Source: Anarhynchus alexandrinus (lineage: Eukaryota; Chordata; Aves; Charadriiformes; Charadriidae). Taken from it: a stretch of DNA of 64,000 nucleotides. Below the pieces are notes generated by a model that was not told the DNA's origin, did not search any database, and worked only from the letters and a program-made list of their open reading frames with translations. The stretch's first letter is position 1, and every line of letters starts with the position of its first letter. The stretch is taken from positions 193,005-257,004 of the forward strand of contig VUYV01000393.1 of assembly GCA_008711295.1 (NCBI GenBank). Reading direction: 5' to 3'. The position numbers and the translations under genes were made by a program. Positions 14,024 through 26,591 of this stretch are shown here, piece after piece.

Positions 14024-14420
14024 AATCATAGAATGGTTTAGGTTGGAAAGGACCTTGAAGATCATCGAGTTCCAACCCCCCTGCCGTAGGCAGGGACACC
14101 TCCCACCAGACCAGGCTGCCCAAGGCCACCTCCACTCCANNNNNNNNNNNNNNNNNNNNNNNNNNNNNNNNNNNNNNNNNNNNNNNNNNNNNNNNNNNNN
14201 NNNNNNNNNNNNNNNNNNNNNNNNNNNNNNNNNNNNNNNNNNNNNNNNNNNNNNNNNNNNNNNNNNNNNNNNNNNNNNNNNNNNNNNNNNNNNNNNNNNN
14301 NNNNNNNNNNNNNNNNNNNNNNNNNNNNNNNNNNNNNGGCTCTCCTCTGGACACACTCCAGCAGGTCCACGTCCTTCTTATGTTGGGGACTCCAGAGCTG
14401 GATGCAGTACTCCAGGTGAA
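14024..14420 (-). mobile_element. CR1 LINE 3' fragment, interrupted by assembly gap
   Basis: On the minus strand this reads as the 3' part of a CR1 non-LTR retrotransposon. The left edge is the reverse complement of the CR1 terminus (AATCATAGAATGGTTTAGG, then GGTTGGAAAGGACC). It continues through the 'CTGCCC...ACCTCCCACCAGACCAGGCTGCCCAAGG' region. To the right of the gap, 14338-14420 matches a more 5' part of CR1 ('CTCCTCTGGACACACTCCAG', 'CCAGAGCTGGATGCAGTACTCCAGG'). The part left of the gap is almost identical in inverse orientation to the copy at 60,714-61,062, so both belong to the same or a close subfamily. It is 5' truncated, as nearly all CR1 copies are, and has no coding capacity left. 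The family call is firm. The subfamily is not assigned. Confidence 0.95.
14140..14337. other. Assembly gap (198 N)
   Basis: A run of 198 undetermined bases lies inside the CR1 copy. Comparison with the inverted copy at 60,714-61,062 suggests the true missing sequence is longer than the gap (see findings). Any open frame crossing this interval is meaningless. Confidence 0.99.
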
Positions 14421-15353
14421 GCCAACTGGAGCTTACTTCTACAAGGTACGATAAAGTTATGTGGGCATGATGACCACTTAATATTCTTGGAGGTATTTAG
14501 CATGGGGTAGAATGGCAACTTGAAATACAGGAGCCAGGAAAAACATAAATTTGGTAAGGCCAATTCTTTTCCTTTCAGACCTGCATATTTTAGGAATCAA
14601 TGGTGACTTCTACAAAGCCTGACTGGGTCATTTATATATTAAAACTATTTTAGATTTTGAAATCCAGTTTTTCCTGGCAGATTTTCCCATGGAATATCTA
14701 AACGGCCAGTGGTTTATTTTCCTCGTGACTCTGTGTTTCTCAAGTGTCTATGCCTCTCACTCTAGGAAATGTTGCTGCATTAAAAAACCCATAATGACTT
14801 TTACCTCCTGGCATTATTCTGGACAAAAGGACTTAGTCTTGCTGTTTTCCAAGACCTTCTTGGCCTTGCTGTTGATGAAACTGCGAGAAATGAGATTGTC
14901 TAAGAGCTCCGTTATGGGGCTCTCGAAGGCAGTGCTTCTCTCCTGCGGTTTATGCGAACACTGCAAAAGAAAAATGCCAGCCCAACAACCCTGGATAAAC
15001 TTGCCCTGTCAGGCAGACAAACAACAAAAAGTGGGGAGGGGAGGAGAGTAAAATAATAAGTGAGTGAAAATCCTGGAGGCAGTACAATTTGTCATTTTTT
15101 TGACGTATATGCCAGATATGAGGTGGACTGATGAAGATTTTAGAGGGAACACTGCCACAGCACTTCCTGGGGTCTCGCAGAAGTGATTTTTGGGAGTGAA
15201 GAGTGTTTTTTTTTTCCCCACAAGATGTAATGTGGCCAAAGTAGGTTGTAACTCGTTTCCTCAGCCAGGGAAGCCAGTTTCCCAAAGTCAGTTGCTGCAT
15301 CTAACGTTCCTTCTATTCGCTAGCTCAAAAGCTGGCACCTCTGTCATCCTGCT

Positions 15354-15366
15354 CCCACCAGGTGGG
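15354..15366. promoter_or_regulatory. CCCACCAGGTGGG palindrome (E-box / weak CTCF-like)
   Basis: A perfect 13-base palindrome centred on A. It contains CAGGTG and CACC(T)-type E2-boxes bound by ZEB/SNAI factors, and resembles the CCACCAGGTGG part of the CTCF consensus but lacks the following GC. Confidence 0.25.
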
Positions 15367-16820
15367 TCCATGGAGGATTCTGGCTGCTTCGGGGGATGCT
15401 GGTTGCTTCTGGGGCTGCATCTGTGAGGTCTGGGAGCCCCTGCTCCAGGTTCTTCTGGGGTCCTCGGTCAGGGTTAGATCTTTTACTGACTTGGAGGTAC
15501 TGTTGGTGTAACGGGGAGGCAGTTAGCAGGGCTGACTGCTTAATTGGTGCTGTAAATGCATGAGTAAGTCTTTTAGTGTCCACGAAATCAACAGAAATGC
15601 CACAAGAGGAACATTTGTTTTTAACAGGCGCTTGACTGGGGAGACATCTCGCATTGATCCAGGGCTATTGGACTGCTAGACCTATTTTCCAGTGTAGTTA
15701 CCAGGATTATTCCTGGTAACTGGTGGTAAGGAGGAGTTAGAAGGGCTGAAAAGCCCTCTAATTTTAACCTCACCAACAGAGAGAAAGGGTGACTCCAGCA
15801 CCCATAAATATAGGAAAAGCATGATCTGAAAACAAGGTCTCGTCGCTTGTTCTCAACGACAGTGGCTGTTCTCAGAGACCTCATCTCTGCTCGTTCCGGC
15901 AAGGTCCCAGTACAGAAGTCTCGCTAGAAAATGTCACACTGTACTCCTCTGAGCTGAGAGAGGAATCTTTCACGAGAAAGATGAAAAGTTAAAAAAAGAG
16001 AAAGATTCCATGACTGAAAGAAGAGCAGATAATTGCAATTTGTCTCTCTGAGCTTTTGCGAGCAGATATTGAATAGAAAATGGTTCATATAATTGTATTT
16101 TTGGGAGCCTAGTTACAGCCAAAGATTTATAGTTTTTTTTGCCTGCAAAACCCCTGCTCTTTTCTATTTAAAAAGAGGGACTATCACCAAGTGTCACCCT
16201 GAAGAATTGGACCCACTACAGTATTTTGTTACCTATCAGAAAACAAAGTGCAAGGCTGGTACACTATTAAGCAACAGCAGCGGAGCTGCCACTCTCAACC
16301 TCATTATTCAAGCCTCTCTTTAGTTCAATTATACACCTCTACAGCTAAGGAAGATAGATGAAGGTCATTTGGGAGCTGTAAACCACAACGCATTGAATGC
16401 AGAACTATGTTCTTAAGCTGATTTACACCTTGTTCTCCAGTGTCGTACAGCATGGGGCTTCGATTGAAATGCAGAGGCGGTGATTGAAAAGCCTTTTTCC
16501 TCTTCTTAGCTCCAGATCCACTGCCTGTAATTATTACCTTGATTAGATGGTGAGAGACAATGGCTTCTGTTTTCCGTACCTGGGTGGTGACTAAACCCAA
16601 AATCTTGGGACTTGGGCAGAGAACCCACTGGGGATGCACAATGGTGTTTACATCTGCAGAAAGTTAATTCTTGGTTGTGTGTATTGGTCCAGCGAGGAAG
16701 AAAAACTGTAATTGAGAGAAGCAATTTGCCTTTCCAGGACAGACAAAGAGCTGCCATCTTGTACTGATTTACCTCCCATATATCTCACAGCATGAGGAAT
16801 GTAGTGTATATTGAAGAAAG

Positions 16821-16839
16821 TTAATTAAACAATGCAAAT
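16821..16839. promoter_or_regulatory. Homeobox palindrome plus POU octamer
   Basis: A perfect TTAATTAA palindrome (16,821-16,828) is followed after three bases by a perfect POU octamer ATGCAAAT (16,832-16,839) that overlaps AACAAT, a SOX-like core. The close packing suggests a homeobox/POU/SOX enhancer core. A chance match of the octamer in 64 kb is quite possible. Confidence 0.35.
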
Positions 16840-17721
16840 GCACACAAAAAAGAACCCTTTCATGCTATTGACAGATGATTGTAGGCTTTACTCATAGGGA
16901 ACAGAGACATTTTTAAAATAACTTTGTCTGAAGTATACTGTACAAAAACATCTGGGACCAGATTCTTAAGGCGGTGACTCTGTGGGTACAAATGCTAACC
17001 GTCCAACATCTGGTTACCCAGTAATGCCCCACTGGGAGACCAGTTTGGGTTCTCTGGTGTTTTGTTTAACTGTAAATCAGCCTCACCGTCTCTAAACATT
17101 GTTCCAGAGCTTATGCAGTACAAGCACCTTGCTTTGTATGTTAAGGTTAAATTGCACATTAGTTAGCACTTTTGCTAAAGTCAATGGAAGCAGATGCCAG
17201 CTCTGACGGAGTTAGTTCTAACTAAATATCACCTTGTATTCCAGTGTTGTCTTGGGAAATGTTTTGTCAGTCTAAGCTAACTTAAGAGAGGAAAAAAGGC
17301 AATAAAACCAAAGTGATTTGAATTCGTTTCTGAAATGTGGTTTGCTGAGCATCCTGCATCTCTATCAACCCATCTTTATTTAGAAATAAATTCTAGCAAT
17401 AATCATGTTTTTGTTCCTTTAGCAGGGAGAACAGGAATTAGCACAGAGCCACATGTACTTTTGATAGAGAAATAAAGACTACTTTAGCAAGATGGTATTT
17501 TTATCCACAGACCAGGGCTTACTTCATTAGCATTTGTCTCTTTTTATATTAAGGTAGAACTTTAAGCACCGTGAATGCATTTTTATTTATGATATTTCAG
17601 AATTTGTTTCAGGTGGAGACATTTTTTCTGATATTTTTATTTAGTGGAAATAATCACAGAAGACTTTTAAACATTAATATTTGATGAAAAGGCTTTACTC
17701 TGAAATATTTAAAGTTGCTAT

Positions 17722-17732
17722 CATATATATAT
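17722..17732. repeat. Short (AT)n tract
   Basis: Five AT dinucleotides within an AT-rich stretch. Confidence 0.7.
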
Positions 17733-18117
17733 GTTTAATTTTTAGAATTAGTCCTTTCAAGTTAAAAAAAACCAAACTGCTCTCTACTTTGTCCTCATCT
17801 GACCCTCATTTTAGCTCCAAGGAATCCATTCATGAGTCCCCCATGATTTCAGTATTGTGGCACTGTCAAGAAGCCTAATTCTGTCCACAGACAGGTACAT
17901 GTGATGCCCACCAGTTTCATAGCACCTTCACCCAAAGGCCAGCATTCAGGCTGTGCTGTTTGCCTGAGATTTTATTATTTGCAACACCTGGTATCCTTAA
18001 GAAAAGAGCTTTCTCTCCATGTGCATGTCAAGTTCTCCCTGCTGAGTTTGGCCTGGGAAGAAGCATGCAGCTCCCACTTCTAGCATGGCCCCATTGCGTT
18101 ATTATCTCTAATTATAT

Positions 18118-18172
18118 ATGAATCCAGTCCTGCTGTCGTTAAGGTCAATGGGAGCACTGAAAGGGCTTGAGG
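18118..18172. repeat. Fossil hairpin-type repeat, fragment
   Basis: 'AATCCAGTCCTGCTGTCGTT' followed by 'AAGGTCAATGGGAGCACTGA' matches the remembered 'GATCCTGCTCCCATTGAAGTCAATGGGAG' arrangement of an old sauropsid repeat. The half-palindrome 'GTCAATGGGAG' is intact. Confidence 0.5.
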
Positions 18173-18327
18173 TTGCCGAAAATTGGATTCTCTAAGAAAG
18201 AGTTCACCAGGGAGAAATGTAATGATAGATACATTCAAAGACAATAAAATTGTAATTCTATATAATTTGCCACTAACTTAATTATATATATTCTAAACGA
18301 AGATCTGGAATCCCCTTTTCCCACAGG

Positions 18328-18388
18328 AGAACTCCTGCTATTGTCAATAAGGCTGTTGTGTGAAAGCAAGCGGGACTCGGCCCTGACG
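18328..18388. repeat. Fossil hairpin-type repeat, fragment
   Basis: 'GAACTCCTGCTATTGTCAAT', 'AAGGCTGTTGTGTGAAAGC', 'AAGCGGGACTCGGCCCTGAC' follows the remembered 'AACTCCCATTGACTTCAATGGGAGTT..TGAGTAAGG...GGATCGGGCCCTGA' layout. It lies about 200 bases from the fragment at 18,118, so the two may be parts of one insertion. Confidence 0.5.
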
Positions 18389-20203
18389 CAGACGACCGCA
18401 ATTTACAAACCTTATCTGAGATTTTGCATTGATTCTTTCCCGCACTGAAGATTTGTGCTGCACTATTTATAATCTTTTATCTTCCTATTAAAACAAATGT
18501 CTTTTTAAAGGGGAAAACAAGCTTCTCGGAACTACTCCCTAACTTCAGTGTACTGTTGCTGTGGAGATGCATACTGGATGTGCTTCCCACTAATAATTTC
18601 AAATGTAACGATCTGGATTTTTTTAAAGTGAAACTTTGTTAGTATTCATTCAAAACTTTCAATATAAACTTTTACTCAAATATTTGGGCAGCAATTCTTT
18701 CATGTAAACCTAGGATTGTTCCCTGGTAACTGTGTTTTTTGTTTGTTTTGGGGTTTTTTTCCCCACATACAATAATTTAGTCGTCGTCTTATTTATCCCC
18801 CTTGATTGTACTGATGCAACTATTTGCAGGGCTGCCTGGTAAAGCAGATAAGGGAAAGATCTGGACTAAAAATATCATCAAAAGGCTCCAAAACCTGTGG
18901 CAGTAGGGCAGCTGTGGGGACGGTGCAGGGGTGGGAACGCCTGGCGAAGGATGAAGAGGAAAGCTGCTTACACCGGAGCAGATGCTGACATTTTTTAACC
19001 TCAAACTATGTATCAGCTGACCCAAATGCCAGACCAGGTATTGGCATAGCCACTCTAATTGTGAGGGTGGAAACTGCCCGCATGTTGCAGGCTGATAATC
19101 ATTGATTTTCTTTCACTCTTTTCTCCCCATCCCCCAGTGATTAGTAATTGTACTCATGAGGCAAAATTAATAACTTTGAATAACCCTGGCTTTTTTTCAT
19201 TTTTTCCTTCTTCTGGCAGTGAATTTCAAATCTACCATACGTCCTATTCTGGCTGAAACACTGTTCTGAGTCTGTACTGGCATCCTGCAAACTCTCTTGG
19301 AAAGGGCAAGGCATGGCTATGCTCCAAAAAGAGGGGAAAGGGAAGAGGAGAAGTAATCGCTCCAGGGTGCACGTTCTGTACCCTGTGTGTGGCAATTCCC
19401 TGCAGAGAGCACTTATGGGGAAAGCCGGTCCACCTCATCTGCACGAGCTGGCTCCTGTTTCAGGTCCTTCCTTCAGAGGAACTTTGGAAATCCCAGAATG
19501 TTCCTTTATCTCGGATGCTGCCATTCACATTTAGGCTCTTAAAAGTGAATTTGCCAGGTAAGATAACAAATAAACGATGACAGGCCTTAATTTCAGAGAT
19601 AGGGAATGCAAGATATCATAGAGATTTCTACCATTTTTGCAAACCAGGGATAGACTAAGTCTTTTGCATCTTATCTTCCTTTCTTTTCCCCCTGCTTTTT
19701 TTGCACACCGTGAATCCCAACGATGTCAGTTCCCGAGATTATTGCAAGCCATGTGGAGAAGTCACGGGGTGCGTTGCCCCACTGGCAAGTGGTGGTTTCT
19801 AGAAAAATTGCTGGTCCTAACAGCACCATATGTGGGTCACTGTAATGCTTCCACCTTCCTTCTGCACCTCTCTTACAAGTGCAGCGTAGACAGGGAAAAT
19901 TGTGTGTCCTGCCTTCTGCTCTGTCTTTTCCTTCTGTAAAAATCCCTGGGGTTTTTGTGTTGAGAAGGGACCAAAGACTGAAATCACCCTGCCAGTTTAT
20001 TGGAACACACAGCAGGGAGGAGAACTTTTTCCACTTGGACCTTGGAAACCCTGTGCATGCCAAGATGGGATACTCGCTAGCTCTTAGCTGGAACCTCCCA
20101 AGTAGAGGATATGGCAGTATCAGCTAATTCCAAGAACTATTGGAAATAACAATGTCATGCAGGTGTCTAAGTGCTTAAACAGAATAGTTAGGGTTTTATT
20201 TCA

Positions 20204-20215
20204 TTTTTTTTTTTT
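20204..20215. repeat. Poly-T tract (T12)
   Basis: Twelve consecutive T residues. Simple sequence. Confidence 0.8.
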
Positions 20216-21787
20216 ATGCAATAATCTTCTTCAGGAGCAACATCTGATAGCTTTATACAAAATCATAATAAAGTACTCAAGCAGATTATCCAGACGGACT
20301 CTCAATTAGCTAATACATCTTGACCTATGAATCTGAATAAAAGGAGCTGAGCTTATTGGCGTGACCTTTCTAATAAGCATGAAACTGCCATAGGTAGAGG
20401 AGTTACTGAAATAGCCATAATGGGGGGCAGTAATTCTGAAAGAAGGTTACACCTACTCAGTTTTCTTTTTTTGCTCCCTGTATGCTGCAAGGGGGTTTCT
20501 GAGCTTTGTTTAATGGTCCCAGCTGTTCCCAAGGAATTCAGAGACTCAGGTGCAGATAGGCTTGGACTGAGGTATGTATCATAAACAAGGAGCAGCCCTG
20601 TGTATCTGTATCATTCCATAATCAAAGTGCATTTTATGAGCACATGCTGTACACATCATTGAAATGCAGTGCCTCGTAGGCACTGAAAAAGCAGTGGATG
20701 AGCCCCATTAGTGAGAGACGATATATTATTAACCAAAGACATCAATGTAAACTACTTCTCTAATCAAAGGTACAACAAGAGGTTAAGCTGAAAGGAGCTG
20801 CCTTTCTTAGGCTTCTCGGGTCTCATCCAAGAGCTTTATATGCACTGGATTGTTTGGTACTCCATTTATTTTTCTTGGAAGGTGCTGAGCTGATCCTTCC
20901 AAGGCCTCAGTCTGTTCTCCAACAGCTACTCTGTGCTAGTGAGGATCTGTTAATTTGAACGTGTATGCCTCCTGCCATGCACCTCCATCCAAACCAGAGC
21001 CTGCTCTGACCAGAGTACCTGGTGCTACCTACTGTTTTAATGTAAGCTAGAGTTAGACTCGTACTTTTTCTGGGTTTTGGACTCTTGCTGTCCTGCCTAG
21101 AGCCAGATATCTTAGAAATGACAGACTTTTGTGACAGAGATTTATTAGATGTCCTTCTATAGAGCCAGAACAACCGGGGCTGGTTTTCCATGTGTCCTGG
21201 CCCCGGTTCCTGTTGCCTCTGTGTGCCAACCATTCAAGTCCAAGCATCAAAACGTGTGATTCTGCCCCAGGTAACTGAGGGCCCTGATAACAGGACCCCG
21301 CTCCATCCTGCATGTCCTCTGATACCATGAACTGTACCATCTCCTTCTGCACAGTGCCACAGCCTCTGGGGTGACTCCTAGGAGACGTTGTGGCTTACCA
21401 TCCAAGCCCTGCAAGTCCTCCAACTACTACTCACCTGCTCTATAAACTGCAGATGGCAGTGATGCTACCTCTCCTCTGACCCTGTTTGTTTTTGAAACAA
21501 AGGCATTACAGATACATTTTGCGAAGGCTTCATTCCTTAGACCTGCTCTGAATGTGGCTAGAGGAAGGGGCACCTTCTAGAGGACTGGAATGCTGCTCTG
21601 TCTGCCTTTGGATCTTGACCAGACTTTATCCGGGGAGAGGTACTTAACTGTTCAGGTTGGATCAGTTTTGAATAAATGCAGAAGTAAAACTGCAGAGAGT
21701 GATATCACTTTCAGGTGAAATAAAGAAGTATATACTCATTTAGCTGCTCCTGCGCTGAGGTGTTGTTTGAGATACTTAAAAAAATGC

Positions 21788-21852
21788 AGGTGGAAGGGAT
21801 CTCTGGAGCTCATCTAGTCCAATCCCCTGCACAAAACAGGTCTAACATAAGA
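21788..21852 (-). mobile_element. Short CR1 3' end fragment
   Basis: On the minus strand this matches the CR1 3' terminus. On the plus strand it reads 'GGTGGAAGGGATCTCTGGAG', 'CTCATCTAGTCCAATCCCC' and 'TGCACAAAACAGG', the antisense form of the 'GGACTAGATGA..CTCCAGAGGTCCCTTCCA' end. The fragment is about 65 bases and fades into unrecognised sequence on the right, so it is a severely truncated or decayed copy. Confidence 0.85.
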
Positions 21853-22116
21853 GGGTCCTGAGGTTAAGTGCTTATAGCCCACAGATCCTTGTATCGGTTT
21901 CCACAGTCTTTGCTGGACCTTTATTTTATGCAGCTGGGAGGTCCAAGCCCAGCTGTGGGGACCATCATGTTACCTATGTACCAGCAAATAGCTGGAGTGA
22001 GGTATTAACAGCTCTGTAGGATGAGCTTTATGTAACACAGAAAAGGAAGAATACTTACTGAGTTTCATGGGAACACAGAATTGCAGCAGCGTGTAGTCTG
22101 GATGGTTTTAATAAAG

Positions 22117-22195
22117 TCATAGGTTTTGAGGCCAGAAGGGACCATTATGATCATCTGTTCTGACCCTCTTCATGATGATACGGGGCCATTGAATA
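22117..22195 (-). mobile_element. Ancient CR1 fragment (amniote-wide type)
   Basis: The plus-strand string 'TCATAGGTTTTGAGGCCAGA', followed by 'AGGGACCATTATGATCATCT' and 'GTTCTGACCC', is the antisense 3' end of an old CR1 type found in turtles, crocodiles and birds. It is more divergent than the other copies here. The sequence to about 22,440 includes pyrimidine-rich stretches that may be a decayed continuation, but I cannot support extending the call. Confidence 0.8.
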
Positions 22196-25100
22196 GTCCT
22201 AATACTGGAATAAAAGAGTCTGCTTAGCACTACTTTTCTAAAATGATTTCTAACTATTATAACATTTTTCTGAGTTATTCTCTAACCCCTAAATTACTCT
22301 TTTTCATATAAGGCTGTCTGTCAATCTGTTCTCTACTCCTTCACTGACAGCCTCGTCCCCACCTTCCAGTGTCTTAGTTGCCTTTTTTCTGCTGTCAAAC
22401 CCAGGCTAATTCATTTTCAGTTCCCTTAAGAGACCTGTCTGAGCACTGAAAGATCTGGACTCTTGCTATTTCATTAGCCCTCATTATTTTTCAGTTAATG
22501 GTTAGCTGGCAGCATCGGTTTTGATTTTTTTGTAATAGAAATGAAGCGGGTTTGTATTTTATAGTCATTTCTCATCAGTCTCAGGGAGAAAAAATATATC
22601 TGTCTACAAAGATATTCCAGTCTCCCTGAACACAGGCTCTATTGATATTTGCATCACTTTCAGTTATGCGCAGTTTTAGTGAGAAAAGTGTATGAAGTTA
22701 GAGTGCACACAGCTGTTCACGAGTGTTAGCAAATCCTGCCACAGATGCTCCCTCTCCCTCATTGTCACCGGACCTTAATTTTATCAAGACACTGAAAGGG
22801 AAGCTACCGGGCAGAGACGGAGAAACAGCACTTAGTTTTCTCACAATACTGTATGTTTTATGGTACTTTAAAGATACAGCAGAGCTTTTAGGAGAAACAT
22901 GATTAATTTTGCTACCTTGGAATAGAGCACAGAGTTAGCGACTTCAAAGTGTCATTGTTCAATCTGGCTTTGCAGTCAGACAATGCTGAACTGCAATTTT
23001 CAAATAGGGGAGGGGGAGTAGCGTAATTCCCTGATTACCCTTTACCAGGGTTATTAATTAATCAAGCACAAGCTTGTTACAATGACTGACTCCAGAACAA
23101 TCATACCATCTTTTTTTTGTGGAAGAGGGATGAGAGAGATGTAAAAAATGTAACCGTAGAATGTGGAAATATTTTCCTGAAGGCAGCAGATTCACAAGGA
23201 AGGAAAGATTTGAAATATTCAGGTCGTTAGCCTCAAGTCTTCAAAACGGTTTGGGGCGTTGGGTCCCCATGTTTTCTCAGCAGCTTTGGTAACCTCAGCT
23301 CCCACAAAGTCCATCAGAAAATCCGCTCAGCATATCTCACTTCAGATCAGACTTAATAGTTCTGTTGAATTTACCTGCATAAAATCATGCAGGCAGGGTG
23401 ACTTGCAGTTGCTGGTCCAGTGAGAAACAGAGCTTTGGAGTCTGAGATTTGATGAGCACTAGTAATAGCTGTGGTCTTGAGCAGCAATCGCCTATGAGCA
23501 GCTCTGCTCAGATCAAGGTGATTGTCACTTGGGATCATTTTATCAATAAACCGAGTGGTTATCCGTAAGAAAAATATATTTTACTCTCTTCCATCCTGGC
23601 CTGGCCTAGAATGTATATGAACTCTCTATTTTTTATTCATTCTGTAATTATATATCGTCTGTCAATCTACCATCGACAAACCATCTTCTCCATAACTGAG
23701 TTTACATGGAATTAAAACCTATGCAATTAACATTAGTTATAATTCTGCTTCAGCGCTGACGGGTGAAATGACAAGAAATTTATACTTAATGGAGAAAGGA
23801 GGAGATGGAGAAAGGATTACAAGAAGTAGTGTCTGGTAATGCAGTTAGTGGCATAAAAGAGTTATCCAGAATTAGCAGCTGGATCAGCATTTGCTTTCCT
23901 GTTTTTCCCAGAAATGGTTCTGCTAATAAAACAAACACAGATGTGGAATGGTTTTATAGCTCATCCTTAAGTATCCTCGTGCAGTGTCTGAAACCTAATC
24001 ATTACGATGTTTTGCATGAAAGCCAGAAAGTGAGCAGGTCATTATGTTGCTACATGTTGACATGGTTCCTCAGTATCTTCTCCTGAAATAAATACAGTCT
24101 CTCTGTAGATTTGCTATAATTGGATTTGACTGCACTGTAATATGTAAATCATAAACTCCAATTACCAGTGCATAAAAATAGAAAATCGTGTAAGTGTCTT
24201 AGGAAGAAGTATAGAAGCAACTAAGAGTGTTTAAGATAACCAAAAATATATATTATTTTGTTACAGTCATTGCCATGATCCTGAATCTTCAGGGTCTTTT
24301 TGTTTGGTGTGTTGTGGGTTTTTTTTTTTCCCCAAACAATTTTACAGTTCTTGGTTGGGTGAACTGTGGCAGTCAGCTATATTTCACCCACCTTGTACCA
24401 CGCTGCTGACTGCAGGTGCATTGGCTCTTTAATCTGTCTGTGATATTTTGATCATGAAATACCTACCTTAAAACAAATAAGCAAGAAGGTGTTTTAATTT
24501 ATTACGTTTTAAATTGCACTTAGGACACTGTTATAATCCGAGCGTTTAGCTTGCCTGCTGCTGTTCCCATACTGTCTGTGATGAGTGACTTCAGCTGTTT
24601 GTAAGTCTTGCTTTTTAAAGGTATGAGAGTGAGGACAGCTAATGCAGCACCTCCTGAAAGGGATGTCGGCATGGTGAGGCAGGTTCCCAAGAGGACACTC
24701 ACGCTTATTTTTCCTAGAGGTGATATTCCGCAGGCGAGTTTCCACAACAGAGAAGGCATGATCGCACGATGAGGAAGGGACCGCAATGAGAAATGAGATT
24801 TGTTTTTTGTTTCATATGTCATTCCATAGCCCAGAAGTGCTGGGTTTCACCAACGCGCAGCGTGGTGGCTCTTGGCAGACCACTGCTTATGCCAGTGAAG
24901 AGGCTGTTGTCTCATGGACCCTTAGCAAGGAGCAGATGGGAACAAAACCTGCAGCAGCTGTACTGGATCAAATGATGGGAGCCTCATGCACGAGGCATGA
25001 GATTTGACTTGCTGACGTAATTTGTCAAGTACAGTTGTTTAGAGGCAGCCAGCGGGAAAATGGGAGAGGGGTGAGTTCATCGGTACCAGCTGAGTTAATA

Positions 25101-26207
25101 GAACAAAGGAAGCAGTCTCTGCTTCTTCCTCTTCTATTTGCTTTTGTCACTGAAGCTCACTTGCTTTGGTCCCTTAAAAAAGGAAGACCAAGCCTAAATT
25201 CCATTTTCATCTTTTGCACCGGCTTGACTCTCTTTGTTTTCCTCAGGCCTTTCTGTTCCAAACTGTTCCTGCTGCCCTAAGCTAGCTACCGGTAGAAACG
25301 TGTTCCACATTTACATTGTGCTGACACAGTAGCAACACGCAGGATTCAAACAAATGGGCTGTTAGAATATGTCTTAAGGTGAGCATTACAACTAGTGTCC
25401 ATCACCGTGTTCCAGAGAGATCGTTCCATTACTGTCAAAAAGCATTTCCTTTACTGATGTAAGTAACATCACCACTCATTAATATTATCACCAAGCCTTC
25501 TGTGGAATAGATTACTCTACGTGGAAGTGTCTTAGTTGCAATTTATTTTCTCACCTGCCTAAAGGATTTCAGTAACAAAGAGATCAAGGAGGAAATGTGA
25601 ATTTCTTCTACCTGCTATTTAATTCTAGACTTGCTATTTTTATCTTAATACAATTTAATGTTACGACAAAGAAGTCCAGGATTCTCTTGGTATAGAAAAT
25701 ATATCCATTCAACTGCTGTTCTTTGTTTGCCTTATACTCAGTGTATAGGTCCAAGAAAGCATTAAGGCAGAAACTTTCAAAGATGCAGTGTAATTGCTTA
25801 ATTTTTGTTGAATTCTGGTGTGATATTTGTGTCTGGTTCTTACAGACTCCATGAAGCCTATGAGCCCAAACAAACCAGTATCACATTTGGGGCAGTGCAA
25901 GTTCAAATAACTTTAGCAAACTATATTTATCCATTATTAATGTTAAATGGTACTGAAGTTTCCACTTTGAGATGATCAAGTGCAATAACTTAAAAAAAAC
26001 CCAACCCACTAGTAGAAACCTTGCATCCTCAGTAAGAAAACAGGCCAGAAAAGCTTGCTTAAAACCACTACTGATTTCAAGATACTTTTGTACTAAAGTG
26101 AAAGAATGAAAAGCCTGCAGCTAGCTTCAGCAGGGCTTACAGATATGTTTAAAGAGGAATGCTTTTATTGTTAAGAATTACATTTCCAGAGAAAGGCCTT
26201 TGATACT

Positions 26208-26233
26208 AAAAAAATAAAAAATAAAAAAAAAAA
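26208..26233. repeat. A-rich simple repeat
   Basis: A runs separated by single T residues, (A5-11 T)n. Confidence 0.8.
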
Positions 26234-26557
26234 TTGTTTGTGCAATCCTGGAAAAATCCCGTCGCTGCTCTCCAGCTAGACCTGAGCTTATAATACAATG
26301 GGATCCTATCATGATCTTTCATTCATTGAGCCCACTATATTTTTTCTTGACACAGCAATTACTACTTAATCTCGTTAGGATAGATGGTAATGGAGCCTAG
26401 TTGTAAAATATCCCTTTGTATTTTTTCTTTTATTTTGTTTTGAATATATTGCCTTGATTTTTATCACATTTATGGGCACATCAAAGCACAATTATTCATT
26501 GTTAAAGCCAATCTGCAATCAATGTCATTTTCTGTATTTTGTTTACCCAGATTAGTG

Positions 26558-26591
26558 GTTTGATCGTGCTCATTGACTTCAATAAGAGCTC
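26558..26591. repeat. Fossil hairpin-type repeat core
   Basis: 'GGTTTGATCGTGCTCATTGA' followed by 'CTTCAATAAGAGCTC' is a clear relative of 'TGATCCTGCTCCCATTGACTTCAATGGGAGC'. Only the core is recognisable. Confidence 0.5.

Larger units (their letters stand above)
14421..21787. other. Noncoding, no gene recognised
   Basis: Unique AT-rich DNA with fossil repeat pieces near 18.1-18.4 kb and the POU/homeobox site at 16.8 kb. Two weak fossil-like pieces occur at 16,953 ('GGGACCAGATTCTTAAGG') and 17,176 ('CTAAAGTCAATGG'). A frame of 120 codons at 14,689 begins with a hydrophobic stretch but has no recognisable domain and is treated as chance. Confidence 0.55.

Noticed and set aside
13989..14510. 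Several open frames across 13,989-14,510
   Set aside because: They cross the N gap and a CR1 fragment, so they are artefacts.
14689..15051. 120-codon open frame starting with a hydrophobic, signal-like stretch and a CCC cluster
   Set aside because: I recognise no protein family, and open frames of this size are expected several times by chance in 64 kb.
25400..25540. Possible decayed antisense LINE
   Set aside because: Only one phrase ('ACTGTCAAAAAGCATTTCCT') fits the remembered consensus. The flanks do not continue the match.
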